Shown here in pieces: positions 12,963 through 25,000 of a stretch of 64,000 bases of DNA. The stretch is from Labyrinthula sp. Ha (lineage: Eukaryota > Sar > Bigyra > Labyrinthulida > Labyrinthulaceae). Positions within the stretch are counted from its first letter, which is position 1; every line of letters begins with the position of its first letter. The stretch spans positions 310,001 through 374,000 of the forward strand of contig JAALGZ010000019.1 in NCBI GenBank assembly GCA_015227615.1, given 5' to 3'. The notes under the pieces were generated by a model. That model did no database searches and was not told the origin of the DNA. It saw nothing but the letters and a program-made list of their open reading frames with translations. The translations under genes were made by a program, and so were the position numbers.

Positions 12963-15173
12963 TCATGAGTAAAGGGTAGCACACTTCGGGCAGCTGCGCA
13001 CACTCAATGTATATGGAAATCTATTCTATTAGAAAAGCAAGTGCCCGATAGTAAAGATACCCCCAGATCTAAAAAATGACTTAGCACTAGCATACTTAAT
13101 GTTTTTGTGAACTTTATTGATATCCGATTTCTGACGTTAAGGCAAAACCCCGTTTTGGATAGTTAAAGCGAATCTTAATTGATACAAGCTCATTCCCAAC
13201 ACAGTCATAGTACCCACCTGAGTTTCACATACATGTTCTAAATATGCAGCGTAATGGACACAAATAATAGATAAATAAAAAACATAAATGAAATAAAATA
13301 TCCTATGTCAACGTATTAGAAACAGAACTATATTTTTAGTTATCAGAAACTTAGTGACAGATTTTAAACCGGCTCTCTCAAGTTAAAGAATTACGGAAAT
13401 TATCATCTCGTTGCCAGCATTCAATAGAAAACAAGAATCAAAATTAGGCTTACTGGAATGTTGGTATTTCTTAACAAAATTCACGACCACTTATAATTTT
13501 GAATTGCTTGAATGTATGCAAAATCAACTGCAATAACCGTCTTCATGCTTCAATAAAATTTTAGAATTGAATTCTAAAAACATCACGATTTTTACTAAGT
13601 GGTGCTTTTCTAATTTAAAAACTTTCCATTAGTTTTTACGCATTCACTCCTCAGCCAGTTAGAGCAAAACTCATGTTGAATACCTTTAAATTCGATAGGG
13701 CAGCTGCACCTTCACCATCATAAGCAAACCAGTAAAAAAATAGCATAGATCCACATTTGTTCTTGTATTCAAGGCAGCATGTGTTATATAATCCTGAGAA
13801 TTGTCAGAAATACCGTACGGGTCAATGAGATTTGGTTTTATATAGTCCTAAAGAGTGCCTATGTATAGCAAAGATAAAGTTTGAGAGTTTATGGTTCTTC
13901 CAGATGAGTAGAACTTTTTTCTAAAACAAAGGAATTTCGTTAACAGTTGCTAGAAGATTACATGTATTTCAATGACTATAATACATAAGCTAGTTGACTA
14001 TACTGTTCAATATTAGAGGAGACTCACAGTATTTAGCGAAGAAATACACATATGTTATTAAATAAAATAGTATTACATGAGCAAAAATAGAGAATCTCAG
14101 CATTTTCTATTGAATCAGGAAGAATTTCCCAAACTTTGACGAATATCTGGTAATTAAGCAGGAATGCCAGTTTTGTGAAGTAATTCTATACGATTTAATA
14201 AGGTATGTATTGAGAAACAATAAAATGTAGGTCACGGGGTGTTAGATTTTAATATTATAAGAATATTTATGAGAAACAAAAAGTGTTTCGAGTTTAGGCT
14301 AAATGGAAGAACTCGGTTAACATCGCTCCGGAATTAAAGTTTAATGTGAACAAAATACGTTGTATAACAGGCGTTCCTCCTAATTCTTGTATTATGAAAA
14401 TTAAGTATGCTAGCTATGCACATTATACAAAATTAATTCATTAGAATCTTATTTCAGACAAACATGTTAATCAATAACTTCATATCCAACGAATTGGTGG
14501 CACTACTAAACATCTCTAACACGATACAGAATTCTTTGTAAATTGAAAACCAGTTCTATTTATGTAAAAACAACAGGAATAGATTACTACATACTAAAAA
14601 ATGAAACTAGTACTAAAAACTGAATTTGAGTCGCGAAAACTGAAAAGAGCATAATACCCATGTATTTAGCGTTCTTTAAGACAAACTTAATAGGTACTTA
14701 AGAGCCCAGTAATGTGCAATGCTGTAAATGATAAAAATAGAAAGCAGATTAAGCTTACTTATACAACAGGCTATACGTATTTTTTCTTATTCCAATCCTC
14801 TTCGAACAATATTTATAACCGACGAAATGTGCACGAAATTAATATCATTGAAAAGTTTCTAGTCAGGAATGGATGATATTAATGTACCTTTTATATATTT
14901 AACCTTTAATTTTTGCTAGCAAGCGAATTAAAACTAAATATTACTTCACAGCAAATAAGATAGGGTTTTATTGGCACAGTAGAAGCACGATACCTCAGTG
15001 CGTGTCCTTCTCATTGAGCCTGGATATCTGCCACATAAAGGTTCCTTAATATTGCATTACCGCACATCTACTTATATGTTAAATTCAAATTTGCAATGAA
15101 TGACTAGACAAAGAACGTTAAGAAAATATCTTAAACAATTTATAGATGACTTAACTGTTAAACAAGAAAAACA
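12963..15173. other. Intergenic, no supported gene
   Basis: 2.2 kb of AT-rich sequence between the hAT element and the EGF/repeat gene. I found no open frame with protein-like features, no RNA gene and no repeat. The last 200 bases presumably hold the promoter of the gene starting at 15174, but no motif stands out. Confidence 0.5.
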
Positions 15174-18100
15174 ATGAATACAAGATGGATATTCATTTTG
15201 ATAGAATTACTGGAACTCATTATAGAAGTAGTTGGTCACTGCCCAAGAAGCTGTTCAGGTCACGGGGAGTGCACAATCGATGATAAATGTGTTTGTTTTT
15301 CGGGTTTCTTTTTACCTGACTGCTCAGCAAGAATATGTCCATATGGATCTGCATGGAGCGATAAAGCTACCCCTTTCTTAGCTCATAATCCTGGTGAATG
15401 CTCAAACGCTGGAAAATGTGACAGAACAACAGGTAAATTTTCAGTTTGATCGATATTTTAAGGTCTCTGCAATTGCTTTGCTGGTTTTCAAGGGTATATT
15501 AACTTTCTATTTTATGATAGAATATCATGTGCAAAGTTATCCTGTCCAAATAAATGCAGTAATCAAGGAGTTTGTACTACATTGAAGGGTCTCTCAAGAC
15601 TTTACGCGTTAAGCGCAAGTGATGCTGACGGGTTTGGTGAAGCCTACTCCTCAAATTGGGATGCTCTTGCAACTCCGATTTGCCATTGTGATGATGGGTT
15701 CACGGGATCTGATTGCTCTATCAAACTATGTCCATTTAGCGATGATCCTTTCACGGTTAAAGGAACCGGCGCTGTATTCACGACGCCGGTTGTAACAAGT
15801 GGTAGTGTAACATCTATTTCTGTTTCTGTCTCCGGGTCTGGGTATCAGAATCCAGTGGTGAGCATCTCGGGAGATGGTACTGGAGCAACTGCAACAGCTA
15901 ATTTGGATTCAACAGGTGGGGTTTCTTCTGTGACGATAACAAATGGTGGTTCTGGTTACTCTACAGCAACTTATACCATAGAAGATGATTATCAAAATGA
16001 CTTTGTAGTTTCTTTGACCACAGGAGCAGCATCAGGAACACTATCTGGTAAGATGGAGCTTATGTTTATGGGTAAGCGAATGGAGTTTGAGGCTGATGCT
16101 AGCAGTTTAGATGCTTCACAGATGCAGAATTTGCTTACCTCGGCTGGATCGGAGATATCTACAGTTATTGGTTCTGTAACCGTAACACGGTCGGCAGTGG
16201 ATGCAAATTTGGGGGCAGCCTATACAATAACGTTTTCTAGCTTTCGAAGTGCAGGATTTAGTAGCTTATTCAATCACATGGGAAGTCCAAGCGTTAGAAA
16301 TCACTTCCGGTGCTCAGTAGCAGGTGTAGATCTAAATTCCGTAACCAGCCCATCTTGTGTTGTTGCTGTGGTTCAGAATACTAATGTTAAAGAGTTTCTT
16401 GAGTGTTCTGGTCGTGGAAAATGTTTATCAGGAAGGTGCCTATGTTTTTCTGGATATGTTGGTGGGAAGTGCGAAATTGATTCAGGTATCATTTCGTTGG
16501 TTGACAGTGAGCCTACATATCTCATCAAAGCTACAGGCTTATCCTTTGTTGGTTCTGTACTGAAGCTGGCTAGTTCAAAGAGTCTCTCCACTGATTTCAA
16601 GTTTCTTGAAGTTGTAGCTGGAGACTCGGAGTTTCCCTTGTTTGATTTATTAGGAAATGGGCAAGTACAAGTTCATAATGGAGGCATAATGGTTAACGAA
16701 GATGGGGTTGTGGTGAAGAAAGATGGCCTGGGTGTACTGGATGGAGGCTCTGTAATCTACGACTCTTCCTCTACATTGCCAACACTTATTGTGTCCTCTC
16801 AAATTGAAAGTGGATTTTCTGGAAACGTAATGGTGCTGAAGAGTACGATGGTAGCTGATTCTACCTTCAAACTGTTGCAAATGCAAGCTAATTCTACTAT
16901 AGTCCTAGATGTCACTGGCATAGGAGATGTGCGGATTCTCTCTACTACAGCAGCTTCCTCAAGTAGCACTGGTGCATTATATGTGGCTGGTGGTCTTGGA
17001 ATTTCAAAAGCAGGTTACTTTGGGACTGGATTATCTGTTGAAACCGGTGGTATAAATGTGTTATCAGATAACTTGCTGTTTTCAAGCACAGGAGCTCAAG
17101 CAGTAACTCATGATGGTAGTGGAGGTGGAGACTTAACTGTTTCTTCAACTAATGCAGATGTTGTTATTGAAGCTGTTACATTCACTGGTGCTGCAATCTC
17201 AGGAGCTTCAACAATTGCGGCTAGTGGAGATGTTACAATGTCTGCTGGAAACTTAGTTTTATCTTCTACATCAGCACAAACTATCACACACACTGGAGCG
17301 GCTTCTCAAGATCTTACCATCTCATCCACAAATGGTAACCTCATCCTTGAAAGTGTCACTGTTAATGGAGCAGCTGTATCTGGAGTCTCGACTGTTGATG
17401 CTAGCGGTGACATTGCGTTAAGTGGAACAGGAGCTCAAGCAGTAACTCATGATGGTAGTGGAGGTGGAGACTTAACTGTTTCTTCAACTAATGCAGATGT
17501 TGTTATTGAAGCTGTTACATTCACTGGTGCTGCAATCTCAGGAGCTTCAACAATTGCGGCTAGTGGAGATGTTACAATGTCTGCTGGAAACTTAGTTTTA
17601 TCCTCTACATCAGCACAAACTATCACACACACTGGAGCGGCTTCTCAAGATCTTACCATCTCATCCACAAATGGTAACCTCATCCTTGAAAGTGTCACTG
17701 TTAATGGAGCAGCTGTATCTGGAGTCTCGACTGTTGATGCTAGCGGTGACATTGCGTTAAGTGGAACAGGAGCTCAAGCAGTAACTCATGATGGTAGTGG
17801 AGGTGGAGACTTAACTGTTTCTTCAACTAATGCAGATGTTGTTATTGAAGCTGTTACATTCACTGGTGCTGCAATCTCAGGAGCTTCAACAATTGCGGCT
17901 AGTGGAGATGTTACAATGTCTGCTGGAAACTTAGTTTTATCTTCTACATCAGCACAAACTATCACACACACTGGAGCGGCTTCTCAAGATCTTACCATCT
18001 CATCCACAAATGGTAACCTCATCCTTGAAAGTGTCACTGTTAATGGAGCAGCTGTATCTGGAGTCTCGACTGTTGATGCTAGCGGTGACATTGCGTTAAG

Positions 18101-20885
18101 TGGAACAGGAGCTCAAGCAGTAACTCATGATGGTAGTGGAGGTGGAGACTTAACTGTTTCTTCAACTAATGCAGATGTTGTTATTGAAGCTGTTACATTC
18201 ACTGGTGCTGCAATCTCAGGAGCTTCAACAATTGCGGCTAGTGGAGATGTTACAATGTCTGCTGGAAACTTAGTTTTATCTTCTACATCAGCACAAACTA
18301 TCACACACACTGGAGCGGCTTCTCAAGATCTTACCATCTCATCCACAAATGGTAACCTCATCCTTGAAAGTGTCACTGTTAATGGAGCAGCTGTATCTGG
18401 AGTCTCGACTGTTGATGCTAGCGGTGACATTGCGTTAAGTGGAACAGGAGCTCAAGCAGTAACTCATGATGGTAGTGGAGGTGGAGACTTAACTGTTTCT
18501 TCAACTAATGCAGATGTTGTTATTGAAGCTGTTACATTCACTGGTGCTGCAATCTCAGGAGCTTCAACAATTGCGGCTAGTGGAGATGTTACAATGTCTG
18601 CTGGAAACTTAGTTTTATCTTCTACATCAGCACAAACTATCACACACACTGGAGCGGCTTCTCAAGATCTTACCATCTCATCCACAAATGGTAACCTCAT
18701 CCTTGAAAGTGTCACTGTTAATGGAGCAGCTGTATCTGGAGTCTCGACTGTTGATGCTAGCGGTGACATTGCGTTAAGTGGAACAGGAGCTCAAGCAGTA
18801 ACTCATGATGGTAGTGGAGGTGGAGACTTAACTGTTTCTTCAACTAATGCAGATGTTGTTATCGAAGCTGTTAGATTCACTGGTGCTGCAATCTCAGGAG
18901 CTTCAACAATTGCGGCTAGTGGAGATGTTACAATGTCTGCTGGAAACTTAGTTTTATCCTCTACATCAGCACAAACTATCACACACACTGGAGCGGCTTC
19001 TCAAGATCTTACCATCTCATCCACAAATGGTAACCTCATCCTTGAAAGTGTCACTGTTAATGGAGCAGCTGTATCTGGAGTCTCGACTGTTGATGCTAGC
19101 GGTGACATTGCGTTAAGTGGAACAGGAGCTCAAGCAGTAACTCATGATGGTAGTGGAGGTGGAGACTTAACTGTTTCTTCAACTAATGCAGATGTTGTTA
19201 TTGAAGCTGTTACATTCACTGGTGCTGCAATCTCAGGAGCTTCAACAATTGCGGCTAGTGGAGATGTTACAATGTCTGCTGGAAACTTAGTTTTATCTTC
19301 TACATCAGCACAAACTATCACACACACTGGAGCGGCTTCTCAAGATCTTACCATCTCATCCACAAATGGTAACCTCATCCTTGAAAGTGTCACTGTTAAT
19401 GGAGCAGCTGTATCTGGAGTCTCGACTGTTGATGCTAGCGGTGACATTGCGTTAAGTGGAACAGGAGCTCAAGCAGTAACTCATGATGGTAGTGGAGGTG
19501 GAGACTTAACTGTTTCTTCAACTAATGCAGATGTTGTTATTGAAGCTGTTACATTCACTGGTGCTGCAATCTCAGGAGCTTCAACAATTGCGGCTAGTGG
19601 AGATGTTACAATGTCTGCTGGAAACTTAGTTTTATCCTCTACATCAGCACAAACTATCACACACACTGGAGCGGCTTCTCAAGATCTTACCATCTCATCC
19701 ACAAATGGTAACCTCATCCTTGAAAGTGTCACTGTTAATGGAGCAGCTGTATCTGGAGTCTCGACTCTTGATGCTAGCGGTGACATTGCGTTGAGTGGAA
19801 CAGGAGCTCAAGCATTAACTCATGATGGTAGTGGAGGTGGAGACTTAACTGTTTCTTCAACTAATGCAGATGTTGTTATTGAAGCTGTTACATTCACTGG
19901 TGCTGCAATCTCAGGAGCTTCAACAATTGCGGCTAGTGGAGATGTTACAATGTCTGCTGGAAATTTAGTTTTATCCTCTACATCAACACAAACTATCACA
20001 CACACTGGAGCGGCTTCTCAAGATCTTACCATCTCATCCACAAATGGTAACCTCATCCTTGAAAGTGTCACTGTTAATGGAGCAGCTGTATCTGGAGTCT
20101 CGACTGTTGATGCTAGCGGTGACATTGCGTTGAGTGGAACAGGAGCTCAAGCAGTAACTCATGATGGTAGTGGAGGTGGAGACTTAACTGTTTCTTCAAC
20201 TAATGCAGATGTTGTTATTGAAGCTGTTACATTCACTGGTGCTGCAATCTCAGGAGCTTCAACAATTGCGGCTAGTGGAGATGTTACAATGTCTGCTGGA
20301 AACTTAGTTTTATCCTCTACATCAGCACAAACTATCACACACACTGGAGCGGCTTCTCAAGATCTTACCATCTCATCCACAAATGGTAACCTCATCCTTG
20401 AAAGTGTCACTGTTAATGGAGCAGCTGTATCTGGAGTCTCGACTGTTGATGCTAGCGGTGACATTGCGTTAAGTGGAACAGGAGCTCAAGCAGTAACTCA
20501 TGATGGTAGTGGAGGTGGAGACTTAACTGTTTCTTCAACTAATGCAGATGTTGTTATTGAAGCTGTTACATTCACTGGTGCTGCAATCTCAGGAGCTTCA
20601 ACAATTGCGGCTAGTGGGCAGATAAATACGGCCTCTGGTAGCTTTGCAGTTGGAGGACAAACGGTTGTCACGTCCCAACAGGCAGCTGAGACAGATGTTG
20701 CGGCAACAAATGATCCAGGTGATGGAACAATAGCTGGTCTTACATTCAGTGCAACGTATGATTCCTCAGAAGTTATTGCCCTTAGAAGTGAATGTGAGAA
20801 ACTTAGAGATTTCGCAAATGATTTGCGCTCAACTTTGAATTCACTACTATCAAAATTAAGGACTCACGGATTAATTGCGACTTGA
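15174..20885 (+). CDS. Large secreted EGF-like protein with phage-tail-like and 113-residue tandem repeats
   Basis: Three exons (15174-15432, 15463-15493, 15521-20885; introns of 30 and 27 bp) encode 1,884 residues. The N-terminus is a signal peptide (FILIELLELIIEVVG). Next come tenascin-type EGF modules: CPRSCSGHGECTIDDKC; then CNCFAGFQGISCAKLSC, restored by the two tiny introns; then CHCDDGFTGSDCS. Then comes a Gly/Ser/Thr region with two GSGYxxPxVxIxGDGTGAtA-type units (about residues 150-220), a motif common in phage tail proteins. A last EGF module (CSGRGKCLSGRCLC) follows. Next is STGALYVAGGLGISKAGYFG, also typical of phage and large-virus fibre proteins. Then come ten full and one partial 113-residue repeats, and a short C-terminal helix (LRSECEKLRDFANDLRSTLN). 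It is probably an extracellular beta-rich fibre or adhesin. No membrane anchor is visible after the signal peptide. The role is inference. Confidence 0.85.
17091..20617 (+). repeat. Coding minisatellite: 339-bp unit, 10 full plus 1 partial copies
   Basis: Direct tandem repeats with an exact 339-bp period, starting at 17091 (GGAGCTCAAG) and recurring at 17430, 17769 and so on to 20481. The eleventh copy stops matching at 20617. Copies are nearly identical at the DNA level, including silent sites. The few differences include TTATCT versus TTATCC, an ACA-to-AGA change in copy 6 and a cluster of changes in copies 8-9. Each 113-residue unit is itself two related halves, one starting GTGAQAVTHDGSGGGDLTVS and the other STSAQTITHTGAASQDLTIS. 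An ancestral module of about 55 residues was therefore duplicated before the 339-bp unit was amplified. Confidence 0.97.
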
Positions 20886-21273
20886 AGTGAGCACTCTGTG
20901 TTGAGATTTATAGATGGGGAGTATGGAAGGTGAATCTGCTAGAGTACAAAGAGTAGGAACGCATCAAGTTATGAACGTTCAAGTGGATAAGTTTCTATTG
21001 GCGTTTTGATTGAGAAAAAGAGAACTTGCTACTAGTGAAGAATATATTTAGCGCGGTGTAGTATAAATTGAAGCCACAAATTCGACTCTTTGAGTTACTA
21101 AGGAGTTAGTGGACAGAATTTCAGGACAAAGCGCATTGTCTTGGTGAAGAGAATGGAAATGCAGTATCTGGTTTTAGTTACATGAACCAGCAATCAGTAT
21201 ATATTCTTCCTATGTCCCATAGAATCATTAATATTAAGCTTTACTAGTTATAGCATATCAGTGGAAAAAGGTT
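20886..21273. other. Intergenic between convergent genes
   Basis: 388 bp separating the 3' ends of the EGF-repeat gene (+) and CFAP300 (-). No open frame or repeat is seen. It presumably holds the two 3' untranslated regions. Confidence 0.5.
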
Positions 21274-22029
21274 TCACCATCCGCCATGAAAAGTAGTCGC
21301 GAAAATAATTAAACTTTGAATTTCCGTATCTAGAATAAGAAAAGACCTGTTGAATTTACTCTCTCTGCAGAACAAAAAGTTTTCATTATCATTCACAGAT
21401 TTCATCTTGAATACTCTAGACCCAACGAACACTTCATTACTTGTTTTTTCTCTCTTATAAACATGAACAAGCTCTTTGTACAAAGATTTTGTTGTATCTA
21501 GATACTCGCCAAATGTCAACTCCGGCTGGTTAATTTCCCCTCCTATAACAAGCAACGTCAATAGACGATATATGAACTCATTTTTGTTTATTTTAACATC
21601 TTCAGTAGCCGAATTTGAAGAAGAATTTTCCTTTTCGTCAAGAAAGAATTCGGTTAACCTGTTATTGATTTGTATCGAAGATTCATGAAACTTCATGCAC
21701 TGTTTCAACATTCCACTTTTCTCCACAAGTTGAAGACTAAGATCTTTCAAAGGATTGAAAAAACTTGTATTCAAGATTGTGCATTTTAGTTCCTCAAATC
21801 CAATTGAAGAAGCTTTGCCCTTAGCTCCAGTAATTTTTCCAGAATTAAGAAAATCAAGCATAAATTCTTCTTCTCTGCCCTCAACCAGTCCACCAGAATA
21901 AGAAAATTCTTCCCAAACAAGAAAATTTAATAAACCATACTGTTGAAGCTTTTCTTTCAACTTGAATCCTTTCTTCCCTTCCAATTTCTGATCTAAATTT
22001 CCTTCTCCTATTTTCTCGAAATAGAACAT
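21274..22029 (-). CDS. CFAP300: Cilia- and flagella-associated protein 300 (dynein arm assembly)
   Basis: Intronless gene of 251 residues. CFAP300 (C11orf70) is a cytoplasmic factor needed to assemble outer and inner dynein arms of motile cilia. Family-like segments are LNFLVWEEFSYSGG near the N-terminus, LKCTILNTSFFNPLKDL in the middle, and FIYRLLTLLVIGGEINQPE followed by FGEYLDTTKSLYKELVHVYK. The C-terminus ends in HGGW, like the aromatic Gly-Trp end of the family. The length matches the usual 260-270. I chose the ATG at 22027-22029; the upstream frame extends only to a TTG. It stops with TGA. It implies that the organism makes a motile flagellum at some stage. Confidence 0.82.
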   Translation of the reverse strand: MFYFEKIGEGNLDQKLEGKKGFKLKEKLQQYGLLNFLVWEEFSYSGGLVEGREEEFMLDFLNSGKITGAKGKASSIGFEELKCTILNTSFFNPLKDLSLQLVEKSGMLKQCMKFHESSIQINNRLTEFFLDEKENSSSNSATEDVKINKNEFIYRLLTLLVIGGEINQPELTFGEYLDTTKSLYKELVHVYKREKTSNEVFVGSRVFKMKSVNDNENFLFCRESKFNRSFLILDTEIQSLIIFATTFHGGW

Positions 22030-25000
22030 TTTATAACGATTAGAAATGGACAACTAGAAAAATAGTTTAATCTTGGATTCAGAAAAATTTTAATTAAGCC
22101 AATAGTGAATCAAATGAAAAATAAAGGGAAGAAAAAAATTAATCTCCTCGAATTTTAATACTTTATACTAGGGATTGGACCTCATGTTACTTAATAATAG
22201 AAGACAACACAGAGAACAACCTGACATTGGATGATGTGAAGAAGACTAGATGTAGTTCTTCTTTTGAGCTCAGAATATCTTTACAGGACAAGTGATGAAG
22301 TATATCTAAGAGTATCCACTTTGCATTTTAAAAGTACAGAGAACTCAGTGCTTGCCAAAAGAAACTACCTGAGTCGATGTCTAACTCCTTATTCTAAATA
22401 TTCTAAGCACAGAAAGTTTAATTAATATTTATATGAAGATATTTAAATTGAAACTTATTCTATATTTTTTACATGGCACTCAATAATATATTGAATATCT
22501 TCACACAAAACTCTTAGAACTAGAACTGCTTAGTAATGATGTTATTTCATGGATGCACATGGAGTATCACAGATTAAATCTGTTTATCCATTCTGTGAAC
22601 CCTAAACCTAAATTGAGGTCTAAGTATTTATGAACAGTGTTGCTTATCAGATGATATATTAGTTTTACGGGCAAGGAAAAACTAATCGGGTTTTTCAATT
22701 CTATTTGGCTTGAACACTAATGAAATCAAAATAAATTTCTGACATGGCCTACATGCCTTAGGTATTAGCCCACCGGTAAAGGAGAAATTCTTAGATCTGT
22801 TTCACTACTATAACTGTACACAACCATTCAATGTACTATTTATTTTCATCGTGTAACATTTTACAACAACTAATATTACTTAATAGCTTACAATAATGAT
22901 TATGGAAAACAGACCTCTTTCGAGAATGTTTTTTGGTAACACTTTCGGCATATAAATCCATTGCTTAAGTTGTTGTTGGAGAAACTTTTATATTTTTAAA
23001 AAAGATAACGGTAGGTGCATGTTATTACTGTGAAATCATATTCCTTGAGGACTATTCTTACGTGTAAAGGGAAAGCATATATGATAGCATGATTGTGCTG
23101 ACGTCATAAAGAGGTAAATTGAGAATGTTTTGATAATCTAATGTATATCATTTAAGCAGGTACTACTGAGGAAATCCTGAATTAATCTCTAGCATACTAG
23201 AAAAATAGGGTTATTATACATTTATCGTGTCAAGTTTTGTTAGATAGGTTGATGTGTTGCTCTTCGCATTGTCAATTTCTTCATTCAAAATACCAAATAA
23301 TCAAAACACTAACTACGCTAAGAACATACGGTACTCAACTGCAAGAAAAAATTAGAATAATTCAATGTGAAACGAGGAAGAAGAAAAATATATCCTATGA
23401 ATATTTAATGGATAGTGTTTCAATGGGGTGGTCGAAATGGGCGGTAAAATTACTACAGCTAGGTATAAGATTTGGTATAATTTATGAGTAATTATTTTAT
23501 ATTTTTCTTGTTCCTACATATTAATAAGAAATTCGGGAGTTTGACTCCTATCACATATTTCTTACTATATTTTAATAATTCATGAACCATTTTTTATCAA
23601 TCACTATAACTTTGTCAATGTTGATGATTTTGAGTAAGTGTAATACGGGAAAAGTTTTCATAGATAAGTTATCAATAAATCAAGTATGACTCCTAATTTC
23701 AGTTAAGTGGTAGAGTACTAACTCAATTCCCAAGAGAGTATATATATTTATCCATTCATGTGAAATTTGTACTAATGAAGTATCAGATTAATGCCTTATC
23801 AAATCGAAGGAAAAATCAAAACAAGAGACAATATTCTCAATAAATGGGTTGATTGCGCCGAAGCAACTGATATTTAGTGGAGGACAGAGTTATCTATTGG
23901 CATTTTATACAACTGAACCTCATAAATTTGAATATTTTTCAAGAAAATTCGCTCCATATGCTCAAAGCCTGAGGTGCTCAAAGACTTCCTTTGATAGTTA
24001 AATATTGTTATATCACAGTATAAGACTACTGCAAATAGTGCCAAACAATTGATCAATCAATAAAAAAGACACAAGCTTACAAATTATTCTTTCACTCTTA
24101 TCTCAACGACTTCTGCGAGTTTGAGGACAATATTTATGCTAATTTAAAACCCAGGCTTTAACTTTAATACTTCTGCACCTTTTTACTATTTAAATAGCTC
24201 TTTACTTAGTGTACCCCTTTCTTTACTGCCGTAGAGCAAAGCTAAAATGATAGTAAGAGTGAAGTTGGTATTATGAAAACTGTATTATTATTCTTGCTTT
24301 ATTTACTGAGTCTTATGTTATTTTTTCCATTAGATTCATCTACCTTTGTTATTCTTATGACAGGGTTTTAACCTATTACATATGTATTCCAGCTTTTGAG
24401 GTTTTTCTTTGTTAAAATTGGAAATGAATTAACACGTATTATCTGTCAGAATATGCTTGTATTTGATTATTGAATATTTATATGCTATGGCGGAGTTAAT
24501 AACATATTCTACTTCTGCACAAAAATAAGCCCAGTTTTTTGTTTACTTCGAAAAATATTCTACTCTTAAAAACTTGAATTAATTAACTTAGCACGAGTAC
24601 ATTGATTAAATAACAGTGTTTTCTTTGGTTATGAATATATATATATATATATATTTATCAGGTTAACAATAAAAATTTTAAGCAAGACAATGCATATAAA
24701 ATATTTGATATTTTAGGTAATATTGTACCGAGTTTGAATTTCGCTTCAATATTTTTGAATAGAAAAGTTGTTTCAATACTTGCAGAAGCTGGGAAAGAAT
24801 GTGGGATCAAGAATCTTTAATTCATTTTATCTTGAAGATAATGCAGTTCTTAGCTATGAAAGATGTTAATTTTAGTATTTAGTGAAATACCATTAGGGAA
24901 TTAGATTACCAATTATTACTTTCTATTAATGGATTTTACACTATTGTTTCATATTTAGCTTTCGCAGTGTATATACATTTTAGGAAATTAATAAATATTT

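Noticed and set aside
17108-20344. Ten identical 61-residue frames on the minus strand, one per repeat unit.
   Set aside because: They are antisense shadows of the tandem repeat in the large EGF protein and repeat with the same 339-bp period.
17091-20617. CRISPR or satellite array.
   Set aside because: Units are directly adjacent without spacers and encode one continuous frame.
23237-23491. 84-residue plus-strand frame in the gene desert.
   Set aside because: No domain, signal or compositional sign of coding; expected by chance over 7 kb.
23700-23775. tRNA-like D-arm (AGTGGTAGAGTAC).
   Set aside because: No acceptor stem, anticodon arm or T-loop can be built from the following sequence.
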